Source of the DNA: Micromussa lordhowensis
Taxonomy: Eukaryota; Cnidaria; Anthozoa; Scleractinia; Lobophylliidae
DNA: 64,000 nucleotides
Assembly: GCA_964020085.1 (NCBI GenBank)
Contig: CAXHUQ010000577.1
Location: 283,001-347,000, forward strand
Reading direction: 5' to 3'
The notes beneath the pieces are model-generated. The model searched no databases and was not told the origin of the DNA. It was given only the letters and a program-made list of their open reading frames with translations. This document shows, one piece after another, positions 22,225 to 34,800 of the stretch. The stretch's first letter is position 1; each line of letters opens with the position of its first letter. Made by a program: the position numbers and the translations under genes.

Positions 22225-24913
22225 TTGCGCCAGGGTGTTCTTTGTGGCCTTCTTTTGAGGGGAGTTTCCCTTGGTCGCAACTTTGCAGAATTTCAGAAAA
22301 CGCGCGATGAGGGTGTCCTTGCCAAATTAACCATAGCTCGGCTTTGCGGGCACTTTGAAAGATGCGGTTTGCAGCAAAATGTTGTGCTAGGATGGCACTT
22401 TAAGTGCATTGTAATTAGGAAGTGATGGTATTTGCGCCAGGGTTTTTTTTGTGGCCTTCTTTTGAGGGGAGTTTCCCTTGGTCGCAACTTTGCAGAATTT
22501 CAGAAAACGCGCGATGAGGGTGTCCTTGCCAAATTTGCCATAGCACGGCTTTGCGGGCACTTTGAAAGATGCGGTTTGCAGCAAAATGTTGTGCTAGGAT
22601 GGCACTTTAAGTGCATTGTAATTAGGAGGTGATGGCATTTGCGCCAGGGTGTTTTTTGTGGCCTTCTTTTGAGGGGAGTTTCCCTTGGTCGCAACTTTGC
22701 AGAATTTCAGGAAACGCGCGATGAGGGTGTCCTTGCCAAATTTGCCATAGCTCGGCTTTGCGGGCACTTTGAAAGATGCGGTTTGCAGCAAAATGTTGTG
22801 CTAGGATGGCACTTTAAGTGCATTGTAATTAGGAGGTGATGGCATTTGCGCCAGGGTGTTTTTTGTGGCCTTATTTTGAGGGGAGTTTCCCTTGGTCGCA
22901 ACTTTGCAGAATTTCAGAAAACGCGCGAGGAGGGTGTCTTTGCCAAATTTGCCATAGCTCGGCTTTCCGGGCACTTTGAAAGATGCGGTTTGCAGCAAAA
23001 TGTTGTGCTAGGATGGCACTTTAAGTGCATTGTAATTAGGAGGTGATGGCATTTGCGCCAGGGTGTTTTTTGTGGCCTTCTTTTGAGGGGAGTTTCCCTT
23101 GGTCGCAACTTTGCAGAATTTCAGAAAACGCGCGATGAGGGTGTCCTTGCCAAATTTGCCATAGCTCGGCTTTGCGGGCACTTTGAAAGATGCGGTTTGC
23201 AGCAAAATGTTGTGCTAGGATGGCACTTTAAGTGCATTGTAATTAGGAGGTGATGGCATTTGCGCCAGGGTGTTCTTTGTGGCCTTCTTTTGAGGGGAGT
23301 TTCCCTTGGTCGCAACTTTGCAGAATTTCAGAAAACGCGCGATGAGGGTGTCCTTGCCAAATTAACCATAGCTCGGCTTTGCGGGCACTTTGAAAGATGC
23401 GGTTTGCAGCAAAATGTTGTGCTAGGATGGCACTTTAAGTGCATTGTAATTAGGAGGTGATGGCATTTGCGCCAGGGTGTTTTTTGTGGCCTTCTTTCTA
23501 GGGGAGTTTCCCTTGGTCGCAACTTTGCAGAATTTAAGAAAACGCGCGATGAGGGTGTCCTTGCCAAATTTGCCATAGCTCGGCTTTGCGGGCACTTTGA
23601 AAGATGCGGTTTGCAGCAAAATGTTGTGCTAGGATGGCACTTTAAGTGCATTGTAATTAGGAGGTGATGGCATTTGCGCCAGGGTGTTTTTTGTGGCCTT
23701 CTTTTGAGGGGAGTTTCCCTTGGTCGCAACTTTGCAGAATTTAAGAAAACGCGCGATGAGGGTGTCCTTGCCAAATTTGCTATAGCACGGCTTTGCGGGC
23801 ACTTTGAAAGATGCGGTTTGCAGCAAAATGTTGTGCTAGGATGGCACTTTAAGTGCATTGTAATTAGGAGGTGATGGCATTTGCGCCAGGGTGTTTTTTG
23901 TGGCCTTCTTTTGAGGGGAGTTTCCCTTGGTCGCAACTTTGCAGAATTTCAGGAAACGCGCGATGAGGGTGTCCTTGCCAAATTTGCCATAGCTCGGCTT
24001 TGCGGGCACTTTGAAAGATGCGGTTTGCAGCAAAATGTTGTGCTAGGATGGCACTTTAAGTGCATTGTAATTAAAGGTGATGACATTTGCGCCAGGGTGT
24101 TTTTTGTGGCCTTCTTTTGAGGGGAGTTTCCCTTGGTCGCAACTTTGCAGAATTTCAGAAAACGCGCGATGAGGGTGTCCTTGCCAAATTTGCCATAGCT
24201 CGGCTTTGCGGGCACTTTGAAAGATGCGGTTTGCAGCAAAATGTTGTGCTAGGATGGCACTTTAAGTGCATTGTAATTAGGAGGTGATGGCATTTGCGCC
24301 AGGGTGTTTTTTGTGGCCTTCTTTTGAGGGGAGTTTCCTTGGTCGCAACTTTGCAGAATTTCAGAAAACGCGCGATGAGGGTGTCCTTGCCAAATTTGCC
24401 ATAGCTCGGCTTTGCGGGCACTTTGAAAGATGCGGTTTGCAGCAAAATGTTGTGCTAGGATGGCACTTTAAGTGCATTGTAATTAGGAGGTGATGGCATT
24501 TGCGCCAGGGTGTTTTTTGTGGCCTTCTTTTGAGGGGAGTTTCCCTTGGTCGCAACTTTGCAGAATTTCAGGAAACGCGCGATGAGGGTGTCCTTGCCAA
24601 ATTTGCCATAGCTCGGCTTTGCGGGCATTTTGAAAGATGCGGTTTGCAGCAAAATGTTGTGCTAGGATGGCACTTTAAGTGCATTGTACTTAGGAGGTGA
24701 TGGCATTTGCGCCAGGGTGTTTTTTGTGGCCTTCTTTTGAGGGGAGTTTCCCTTGGTCGCAACTTTGCAGAATTTCAGAAAACGCGCGATGAGGGTGTCC
24801 TTGCCAAATTTGCCATAGCTCGGCTTTGCGGGCACTTTGAAAGATGCGGTTTGCAGCAAAATGTTGTGCTAGGATGGCACTTTAAGTGCATTGTAATTAG
24901 GAGGTGATGGCAT
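22225..24913. repeat. HOR copy 4, 13 monomers (2689 bp)
   Basis: It starts with GTGTTCTTTG/AATTAACC and GGGTTTTTTTTG. Its right half carries the two 206-bp units also found in copies 2 and 5 (ATTAAAGG near 24074; CCC to CC near 24337), followed by GTACTTAGG near 24688. The AGGAGGG unit that follows GTACTTAGG in copies 2 and 5 is missing here, so one unit was lost before 24707. Confidence 0.88.
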
Positions 24914-27602
24914 TTGCGCCAGGGTGTTCTTTGTGGCCTTCTTTTGAGGGGAGTTTCCCTTGGTCGCAACTTTGCAGAATTTCAGAAAACGCGCGATGAG
25001 GGTGTCCTTGCCAAATTAACCATAGCTCGGCTTTGCGGGCACTTTGAAAGATGCGGTTTGCAGCAAAATGTTGTGCTAGGATGGCACTTTAAGTGCATTG
25101 TAATTAGGAAGTGATGGTATTTGCGCCAGGGTTTTTTTTGTGGCCTTCTTTTGAGGGGAGTTTCCCTTGGTCGCAACTTTGCAGAATTTCAGAAAACGCG
25201 CGATGAGGGTGTCCTTGCCAAATTTGCCATAGCACGGCTTTGCGGGCACTTTGAAAGATGCGGTTTGCAGCAAAATGTTGTGCTAGGATGGCACTTTAAG
25301 TGCATTGTAATTAGGAGGTGATGGCATTTGCGCCAGGGTGTTTTTTGTGGCCTTCTTTTGAGGGGAGTTTCCCTTGGTCGCAACTTTGCAGAATTTCAGG
25401 AAACGCGCGATGAGGGTGTCCTTGCCAAATTTGCCATAGCTCGGCTTTGCGGGCACTTTGAAAGATGCGGTTTGCAGCAAAATGTTGTGCTAGGATGGCA
25501 CTTTAAGTGCATTGTAATTAGGAGGTGATGGCATTTGCGCCAGGGTGTTTTTTGTGGCCTTCTTTTGAGGGGAGTTTCCCTTGGTCGCAACTTTGCAGAA
25601 TTTCAGAAAACGCGCGAGGAGGGTGTCTTTGCCAAATTTGCCATAGCTCGGCTTTCCGGGCACTTTGAAAGATGCGGTTTGCAGCAAAATGTTGTGCTAG
25701 GATGGCACTTTAAGTGCATTGTAATTAGGAGGTGATGGCATTTGCGCCAGGGTGTTTTTTGTGGCCTTCTTTTGAGGGGAGTTTCCCTTGGTCGCAACTT
25801 TGCAGAATTTCAGAAAACGCGCGATGAGGGTGTCCTTGCCAAATTTGCCATAGCTCGGCTTTGCGGGCACTTTGAAAGATGCGGTTTGCAGCAAAATGTT
25901 GTGCTAGGATGGCACTTTAAGTGCATTGTAATTAGGAGGTGATGGCATTTGCGCCAGGGTGTTCTTTGTGGCCTTCTTTTGAGGGGAGTTTCCCTTGGTC
26001 GCAACTTTGCAGAATTTCAGAAAACGCGCGATGAGGGTGTCCTTGCCAAATTAACCATAGCTCGGCTTTGCGGGCACTTTGAAAGATGCGGTTTGCAGCA
26101 AAATGTTGTGCTAGGATGGCACTTTAAGTGCATTGTAATTAGGAGGTGATGGCATTTGCGCCAGGGTGTTTTTTGTGGCCTTCTTTCTAGGGGAGTTTCC
26201 CTTGGTCGCAACTTTGCAGAATTTAAGAAAACGCGCGATGAGGGTGTCCTTGCCAAATTTGCCATAGCTCGGCTTTGCGGGCACTTTGAAAGATGCGGTT
26301 TGCAGCAAAATGTTGTGCTAGGATGGCACTTTAAGTGCATTGTAATTAGGAGGTGATGGCATTTGCGCCAGGGTGTTTTTTGTGGCCTTCTTTTGAGGGG
26401 AGTTTCCCTTGGTCGCAACTTTGCAGAATTTCAGGAAACGCGCGATGAGGGTGTCCTTGCCAAATTTGCCATAGCTCGGCTTTGCGGGCACTTTGAAAGA
26501 TGCGGTTTGCAGCAAAATGTTGTGCTAGGATGGCACTTTAAGTGCATTGTAATTAAAGGTGATGGCATTTGCGCCAGGGTGTTTTTTGTGGCCTTCTTTT
26601 GAGGGGAGTTTCCCTTGGTCGCAACTTTGCAGAATTTCAGAAAACGCGCGATGAGGGTGTCCTTGCCAAATTTGCCATAGCTCGGCTTTGCGGGCACTTT
26701 GAAAGATGCGGTTTGCAGCAAAATGTTGTGCTAGGATGGCACTTTAAGTGCATTGTAATTAGGAGGTGATGGCATTTGCGCCAGGGTGTTTTTTGTGGCC
26801 TTCTTTTGAGGGGAGTTTCCTTGGTCGCAACTTTGCAGAATTTCAGAAAACGCGCGATGAGGGTGTCCTTGCCAAATTTGCCATAGCTCGGCTTTGCGGG
26901 CACTTTGAAAGATGCGGTTTGCAGCAAAATGTTGTGCTAGGATGGCACTTTAAGTGCATTGTAATTAGGAGGTGATGGCATTTGCGCCAGGGTGTTTTTT
27001 GTGGCCTTCTTTTGAGGGGAGTTTCCCTTGGTCGCAACTTTGCAGAATTTCAGGAAACGCGCGATGAGGGTGTCCTTGCCAAATTTGCCATAGCTCGGCT
27101 TTGCGAGCATTTTGAAAGATGCGGTTTGCAGCAAAATGTTGTGCTAGGATGGCACTTTAAGTGCATTGTACTTAGGAGGTGATGGCATTTGCGCCAGGGT
27201 GTTTTTTGTGGCCTTCTTTTGAGGGGAGTTTCCCTTGGTCGCAACTTTGCAGAATTTCAGAAAACGCGCGAGGAGGGTGTCCTTGCCAAATTTGCCATAG
27301 CTCGGCTTTCCGGGCACTTTGAAAGATGCGGTTTGCAGCAAAATGTTGTGCTAGGATGGCACTTTAAGTGCATTGTAATTAGGAGGTGATGGCATTTGCG
27401 CCAGGGTGTTTTTTGTGGCCTTCTTTTGAGGGGAGTTTCCCTTGGTCGCAACTTTGCAGAATTTCAGAAAACGCGCGATGAGGGTGTCCTTGCCAAATTT
27501 GCCATAGCTCGGCTTTGCGGGCACTTTGAAAGATGCGGTTTGCAGCAAAATGTTGTGCTAGGATGGCACTTTAAGTGCATTGTAATTAGGAGGTGATGGC
27601 AT
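24914..27602. repeat. HOR copy 5, 13 monomers (2689 bp), partner of 12085-14773
   Basis: It matches copy 2 at an offset of 12829 bp, and the match continues past 27603 (27603-28430 versus 14774-15600, including TTTGCGGAATTTC at about 28075 and 15247 and GTAGCC at about 28243 and 15414). Copy 5 lacks the second AATTTAAG unit that copy 2 has at 13327. Copy 2 lacks the separate consensus and GTGTTCTTTG units that copy 5 has at 25742 and 25949. The two one-unit losses cancel, so the total length is identical. Confidence 0.85.
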
Positions 27603-28222
27603 TTGCGCCAGGGTGTTCTTTGTGGCCTTCTTTTGAGGGGAGTTTCCCTTGGTCGCAACTTTGCAGAATTTCAGAAAACGCGCGATGAGGGTGTCCTTGC
27701 CAAATTAACCATAGCTCGGCTTTGCGGGCACTTTGAAAGATGCGGTTTGCAGCAAAATGTTGTGCTAGGATGGCACTTTAAGTGCATTGTAATTAGGAGG
27801 TGATGGTATTTGCGCCAGGGTGTTTTTTGTGGCCTTCTTTTGAGGGGAGTTTCCCTTGGTCGCAACTTTGCAGAATTTCAGAAAACGCGCGATGAGGGTG
27901 TCCTTGCCAAATTTGCCATAGCTCGGCTTTGCGGGCACTTTGAAAGATGCGGTTTGCAGCAAAATGTTGTGCTAGGATGGCACTTTAAGTGCATTGTAAT
28001 TAGGAGGTGATGGCATTTGCGCCAGGGTGTTTTTTGTGGCCTTCTTTTGAGGGGAGTTTCCTTGGTCGCAACTTTGCGGAATTTCAGAAAACGCGCGATG
28101 AGGGTGTCCTTGCCAAATTTGCCATAGCTCGGCTTTGCGGGCACTTTGAAAGATGCGGTTTGCAGCAAAATGTTGTGCTAGGATGGCACTTTAAGTGCAT
28201 TGTAATTAGGAGGTGATGGCAT

Positions 28223-30502
28223 TTGCGCCAGGGTGTTTTTTGTAGCCTTCTTTTGAGGGGAGTTTCCCTTGGTCGCAACTTTGCAGAATTTCAGAAAACG
28301 CGCGATGAGGGTGTCCTTGCCAAATTTGCCATAGCTCGGCTTTGCGGGCACTTTGAAAGATGCGGTTTGCAGCAAAATGTTGTGCTAGGATGGCACTTTA
28401 AGTGCATTGTAATTAGGAGGTGATGGCATTTGCGCCAGGGTGTTTTTTGTGGCCTTCTTTTGAGGGGAGTTTCCCTTGGTCGCAACTTTGCAGAATTTCA
28501 GAAAACGCGCGATGAGGGTGTCCTTGCCAAATTTGCCATAGCTCGGCTTTGCGGGCACTTTGAAAGATGCGGTTTGCAGCAAAATGTTGTGCTAGGATGG
28601 CACTTTAAGTGCATTGTAATTAGGAGGTGATCGCATTTGCGCCAGGGTGTTTTTTGTGGCCTTCTTTTGAGGGGAGTTTCCCTTGGTCGCAACTTTGCAG
28701 AATTTCAGAAAACGCGCGATGAGGGTGTCCTTGCCAAATTTGCCATAGCTCGGCTTTGCGAGCACTTTGAAAGATGCGGTTTGCAGCAAAATGTTGTGCT
28801 AGGATGGCACTTTAAGTGCATTGTAATTAGGAGGTGATGGCATTTGCGCCAGGGTGTTTTTTGTGGCCTTCTTTTGAGGGGAGTTTCCCTTGGTCGCAAC
28901 TTTGCAGAATTTCAGAAAACGCGCGATGAGGGTGTCCTTGCCAAATTTGCCATAGCGCGGCTTTGCGGGCACTTTGAAAGATGCGGTTTGCAGCAAAATG
29001 TTGTGCTAGGATGGCACTTTAAGTGCATTGTAATTAGGAGGTGATGGCATTTGCGCCAGGGTGATTTTTGTGGCCTTCTTTTGAGGGGAGTTTCCCTTGG
29101 TCGCAACTTTGCAGAATTTCAGAAAACGCGCGATGAGGGTGTCCTTGCCAAATTTGCCATAGCTCGGCTTTGCGGGCACTTTGAAAGATGCGGTTTGCAG
29201 CAAAATGTTGTGCTAGGATGGCAATATTGAGTGCATTGTAATTAGGAGGTGATGGCATTTGCGCCAGGGTGTTTTTTGTGGCCTTCTTTTGAGGGGAGTT
29301 TCCCTTGGTCGCAACTTTGCAGAATTTCAGAAAACGCGCGATGAGGGTGTCCTTGCCAAATTTGCCATAGCTCGGCTTTGCGGGCACTTTGAAAGATGCG
29401 GTTTGCAGCAAAATGTTGTGCTAGGATGGCACTTTAAGTGCATTGTAATTAGGAGGTGATGGCATTTGCGCCAGGGTGTTTTTTGTGGCCTTCTTTTGAG
29501 GGGAGTTTCCCTTGGTCGCAACTTTGCAGAATTTCAGAAAACGCGCGATGAGGGTGTCCTTGCCAAATTTGCCATAGCTCGGCTTTGCGGGCACTTTGAA
29601 AGATGCGGTTTGCAGCAAAATGTTGTGCTAGGATGGCACTTTAAGTGCATTGTAATTGAGAGGTGATGGCATTTGCGCCAGGGTGTTTTTTGTGGCCTTC
29701 TTTTGAGGGGAGTTTCCCTTGGTCGCAACTTTGCAGAATTTCAGAAAACGCGCGATGAGGGTGTCCTTGCCAAATTTGCCATAGCTCGGCTTTGCGGGCA
29801 CTTTGAAAGATGCGGTTTGCAGCAAAATGTTGTGCTAGGATGGCAATATTGAGTGCATTGTAATTAGGAGGTGATGGCATTTGCGCCAGGGTGTTTTTTG
29901 TGGCCTTCTTTTGAGGGGAGTTTCCCTTGGTCGCAACTTTGCAGAATTTCAGAAAACGCGCGATGAGGGTGTCCTTGCCAAATTTGCCATAGCTCGGCTT
30001 TGCGGGCACTTTGAAAGATGCGGTTTGCAGCAAAATGTTGTGCTAGGATGGCAATATTGAGTGCATTGTAATTAGGAGGTGATGGCATTTGCGCCAGGGT
30101 GTTTTTTGTGGCCTTCTTTTGAGGGGAGTTTCCCTTGGTCGCAACTTTGCAGAATTTCAGAAAACGCGCGATGAGGGTGTCCTTGCCAAATTTGCCATAG
30201 CTCGGCTTTGCGGGCACTTTGAAAGATGCGGTTTGCAGCAAAATGTTGTGCTAGGATGGCACTTTAAGTGCATTGTAATTAAGAGGTGATGGCATTTGCG
30301 CCAGAGTGTTTTTTGTGGCCTTCTTTTGAGGGGAGTTTCCCTTGGTCGCAACTTTGCAGAATTTCAGAAAACGCGCGATGAGGGTGTCCTTGCGAAATTT
30401 GCCATAGCTCGGCTTTGCGGGCACTTTGAAAGATGCGGTTTGCAGCAAAATGTTGTGCTAGGATGGCACTTTAAGTGCATTGTAATTAGGAGGTGATGGC
30501 AT
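28223..30502. repeat. Sub-array C: near-consensus transition
   Basis: Eleven units with few shared variants link the two HOR domains. Three units are 208 bp because GCACTTTAAGTGC is replaced by GCAATATTGAGTGC (29221-29234, 29843-29856 and 30051-30064). A fourth such unit lies in the next domain at 33102-33115. Markers of the AATTAACC family are absent from here onward. Confidence 0.8.
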
Positions 30503-30713
30503 TTGCGCCAGGGTGTTTTTGGTGGCCTTCTTTTGAGGGGAGTTTCCCTTGGTCGCAACTTTGCAGAATTTCAGAAAACGCGCGATGAGGGTGTCCTTGC
30601 CAAATTTGCCATAGCTCGGCTTTGCGGGCACTTTGAAAGATGCGGTTTGCAGCAAAATGTTGTGCTAGGATGGCACTTTAAGTGTATTGTATTAGGAGGT
30701 GATGGCATTTGCG

Positions 30714-30867
30714 CCAGGGTTTTTTTTGTGGCCTTCTTTTGAGGGGAGTTTCCCTTGGTCGCAACTTTGCAGAATTTCAGAAAACGCGCGCCAGGGTGTT
30801 TTTTGTGGCCTTCTTTTGAGGGGAGTTTCCCTTGGTCGCAACTTTGCAGAATTTCAGAAAACGCGCG
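30714..30867. repeat. 77-bp partial-unit duplication (first of 18)
   Basis: Unit positions 76-152 are present twice in direct succession (30714-30790 and 30791-30867). The junction GCGCGCCAGGG fuses GCG at unit positions 150-152 to the base after GCG at 73-75, a 3-bp microhomology. The first copies of the other 17 instances are 32032-32108, 33351-33427, 35083-35159, 36401-36477, 36684-36760, 38416-38492, 39320-39396, 40638-40714, 41542-41618, 42860-42936, 44178-44254, 46943-47019, 47640-47716, 49165-49241, 52340-52416, 53037-53113 and 54974-55050. All use the same breakpoint and all follow the TGTATTGTATT junction, so one founding event was amplified. Confidence 0.93.
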
Positions 30868-31820
30868 ATGAGGGTGTCCTTGCCAAATTTGCCATAGCTC
30901 GGCTTTGCGGGCACTTTGAAAGATGCGGTTTGCAGCAAAATGTTGTGCTAGGATGGCACTTTAAGTGCATTGTAATTAGGAGGTGATGGCATTTGCGCCA
31001 GGGTGTTTTTTGTGGCCTTCTTTTGAGGGGAGTTTCCCTTGGTCGCAACTTTGCAGAATTTCAGAAAACGCGCGATGAGGGTGTCCTTGCCAAATTTGCC
31101 ATAGCTCGGCTTTGCGGGCACTTTGAAAGATGCGGTTTGCAGCAAAATGTTGTGCTAGGATGGCACTTTAAGTGCATTGTAATTAGGAGGTGATGGCATT
31201 TGCGCCAGGGTGTTTTTTGTGGCCTTCTTTTGAGGGGAGTTTCCCTTGGTCGCAACTTTGCAGAATTTCAGAAAACGCGCGATGAGGGTGTCCTTGCCAA
31301 ATTTGCCATAGCTCGGCTTTGCGGGCACTTTGAAAGATGCGGTTTGCAGCAAAATGTTGTGCTAGGATGGCACTTTAAGTGCATTGTAATTAGGAGGTGA
31401 TGGCATTTGCGCCAGGGTGTTTTTTGTAGCCTTCTTTTGAGGTAAGTTTCCCTTGGTCGCAACTTTGCAGAATTTCAGAAAACGCGCGATGAGGGTGTCC
31501 TTGCCAAATTTGCCATAGCTCGGCTTTGCGGGCACTTTGAAAGATGCGGTTTGCAGCAAAATGTTGTGCTAGGATGGCACTTTAAGTGCATTGTAATTAG
31601 GAGGTGATGGCATTTGCGCCAGGGTGTTTTTTGTGGCCTTCTTTTGAGGGGAGTTTCCCTTGGTCGCAACTTTGCAGAATTTCAGAAAACGCGCGATGAG
31701 GGTGTCCTTGCCAAATTTGCCATAGCTCGGCTTTGCGGGCACTTTGAAAGATGCGGTTTGCAGCAAAATGTTGTGCTAGGATGGCACTTTAAGTGCATTG
31801 TAATTAGGAGGTGATGGCAT

Positions 31821-34800
31821 TTGCGCCAGGGTGTTTTTGGTGGCCTTCTTTTGAGGGGAGTTTCCCTTGGTCGCAACTTTGCAGAATTTCAGAAAACGCG
31901 CGATGAGGGTGTCCTTGCCAAATTTGCCATAGCTCGGCTTTGCGGGCACTTTGAAAGATGCGGTTTGCAGCAAAATGTTGTGCTAGGATGGCACTTTAAG
32001 TGTATTGTATTAGGAGGTGATGGCATTTGCGCCAGGGTGTTTTTTGTGGCCTTCTTTTGAGGGGAGTTTCCCTTGGTCGCAACTTTGCAGAATTTCAGAA
32101 AACGCGCGCCAGGGTGTTTTTTGTGGCCTTCTTTTGAGGGGAGTTTCCCTTGGTCGCAACTTTGCAGAATTTCAGAAAACGCGCGATGAGGGTGTCCTTG
32201 CCAAATTTGCCATAGCTCGGCTTTGCGGGCACTTTGAAAGATGCGGTTTGCAGCAAAATGTTGTGCTAGGATGGCACTTTAAGTGCATTGTAAATAGGAG
32301 GTGATGGCATTTGCGCCAGGGTGTTTTTTGTGGCCTTCTTTTGAGGGGAGTTTCCCTTGGTCGCAACTTTGCAGAATTTCAGAAAACGCGCGATGAGGGT
32401 GTCCTTGCCAAATTTGCCATAGCTCGGCTTTGCGGGCACTTTGAAAGATGCGGTTTGCAGCAAAATGTTGTGCTAGGATGGCACTTTAAGTGCATTGTAA
32501 TTAGGAGGTGATGGCATTTGCGCCAGGGTGTTTTTTGTGGCCTTCTTTTGAGGGGAGTTTCCCTTGGTCGCAACTTTGCAGAATTTCAGAAAACGCGCGA
32601 TGAGGGTGTCCTTGCCAAATTTGCCATAGCTCGGCTTTGCGGGCACTTTGAAAGATGCGGTTTGCAGCAAAATGTTGTGCTAGGATGGCACTTTAAGTGC
32701 ATTGTAATTAGGAGGTGATGGCATTTGGGCCAGGGTGTTTTTTGTAGCCTTCTTTTGAGGGGAGTTTCCCTTGGTCGCAACTTTGCAGAATTTCAGAAAA
32801 CGCGCGATGAGGGTGTCCTTGCCAAATTTGCCATAGCTCGGCTTTGCGGGCACTTTGAAAGATGCGGTTTGCAGCAAAATGTTGTGCTAGGATGGCACTT
32901 TAAGTGCATTGTAATTAGGAGGTGATGGCATTTGCGCCAGGGTGTTTTTTGTGGCCTTCTTTTGAGGGGAGTTTCCCTTGGTCGCAACTTTGCAGAATTT
33001 CAGAAAACGCGCGATGAGGGTGTCCTTGCCAAATTTGCCATAGCTCGGCTTTGCGGGCACTTTGAAAGATGCGGTTTGCAGCAAAATGTTGTGCTAGGAT
33101 GGCAATATTGAGTGCATTGTAATTAGGAGGTGATGGCATTTGCGCCAGGGTGTTTTTGGTGGCCTTCTTTTGAGGGGAGTTTCCCTTGGTCGCAACTTTG
33201 CAGAATTTCAGAAAACGCGCGATGAGGGTGTCCTTGCCAAATTTGCCATAGCTCGGCTTTGCGGGCACTTTGAAAGATGCGGTTTGCAGCAAAATGTTGT
33301 GCTAGGATGGCACTTTAAGTGTATTGTATTAGGAGGTGATGGCATTTGGGCCAGGGTGTTTTTTGTGGCCTTCTTTTGAGGGGAGTTTCCCTTGGTCGCA
33401 ACTTTGCAGAATTTCAGAAAACGCGCGCCAGGGTGTTTTTTGTGGCCTTCTTTTGAGGGGAGTTTCCCTTGGTCGCAACTTTGCAGAATTTCAGAAAACG
33501 CGCGATGAGGGTGTCCTTGCCAAATTTGCCATAGCTCGGCTTTGCGGGCACTTTGAAAGATGCGGTTTGCAGCAAAATGTTGTGCTAGGATGGCACTTTA
33601 AGTGCATTGTAATTAGGAGGTGATGGCATTTGCGCCAAAGTGATTTTTGTGGCCTTCTTTTGAGGGGAGTTTCCCTTGGTCGCAACTTTGCAGAATTTCA
33701 GAAAACGCGCGATGAGGGTGTCCTTGCCAAATTTGCCATAGCTCGGCTTTGCGGGCACTTTGAAAGATGCGGTTTGCAGCAAAATGTTGTGCTAGGATGG
33801 CACTTTAAGTGCATTGTAATTAGGAGGTGATGGCATTTGCGCCAGGGTGTTTTTTGTGGCCTTCTTTTGAGGGGAGTTTCCCTTGGTCGCAACTTTGCAG
33901 AATTTCAGAAAACGCGCGATGAGGGTGTCCTTGCCAAATTTGCCATAGCTCGGCTTTGCGGGCACTTTGAAAGATGCGGTTTGCAGCAAAATGTTGTGCT
34001 AGGATGGCACTTTAAGTGCATTGTAATTAGGAGGTGATGGCATTTGCGCCAGGGTGTTTTTTGTGGCCTTCTTTTGAGGGGAGTTTCCCTTGGTCGCAAC
34101 TTTGCAGAATTTCAGAAAACTTGCGATGAGGGTGTCCTTGCCAAATTTGCCATAGCTCGGCTTTGCGGGCACTTTGAAAGATGCGGTTTGCAGCAAAATG
34201 TTGTGCTAGGATGGCACTTTAAGTGCATTGTAATTAGGAGGTGATGGCATTTGCGCCAGGGTGTTTTTTGTGGCCTTCTTTTGAGGGGAGTTTCCCTTGG
34301 TCGCAACTTTGCAGAATTTCAGAAAACGCGCGATGAGGGTGTCCTTGCCAAATTTGCCATAGCTCGGCTTTGCGGGCACTTTGAAAGATGCGGTTTGCAG
34401 CAAAATGTTGTGCTAGGATGGCACTTTAAGTGCATTGTAATTAGGAGGTGATGGCATTTGCGCCAGGGTGGTTTTTGTAGCCTTCTTTTGAGGGGAGTTT
34501 CCCTTGGTCGCAACTTTGCAGAATTTCAGAAAACGCGCGATGAGGGTGTCCTTGCCAAATTTGCCATAGCTCGGCTTTGCGGGCACTTTGAAAGATGCGG
34601 TTTGCAGCAAAATGTTGTGCTAGGATGGCACTTTAAGTGCATTGTAATTAGGAGGTGATGGCATTTGCGCCAGGGTGTTTTTTGTGGCCTTCTTTTGAGG
34701 GGAGTTTCCCTTGGTCGCAACTTTGCAGAATTTCAGAAAACGCGCGATGAGGGTGTCCTTGCCAAATTTGCCATAGCTCGGCTTTGCGGGCACTTTGAAA

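Larger units (their letters stand above)
8152..28222. repeat. Sub-array B: higher-order repeat domain (12-13-mers)
   Basis: About 97 units carry recurrent diagnostic variants in a repeating order. AATTAACC (for AATTTGCC) occurs in 14 units starting at 8152, 9601, 10636, 12085, 12913, 14774, 16843, 19534, 20569, 22225, 23260, 24914, 25949 and 27603. Over 19.5-27.6 kb these alternate at spacings of 5 and 8 monomers. Other markers are GTGTTCTTTG, GGGTTTTTTTTG, CAGGAAACG, GCGAGGAGGG paired with CTTTCCGGG, TTTCTAGGGG and GAATTTAAG. Length variants are three 206-bp units with ATTAAAGG (near 13725, 24074 and 26556) and five 206-bp units with one C lost from TTTCCCTTGG (near 13990, 15231, 24337, 26820 and 28060). 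Confidence 0.9.
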
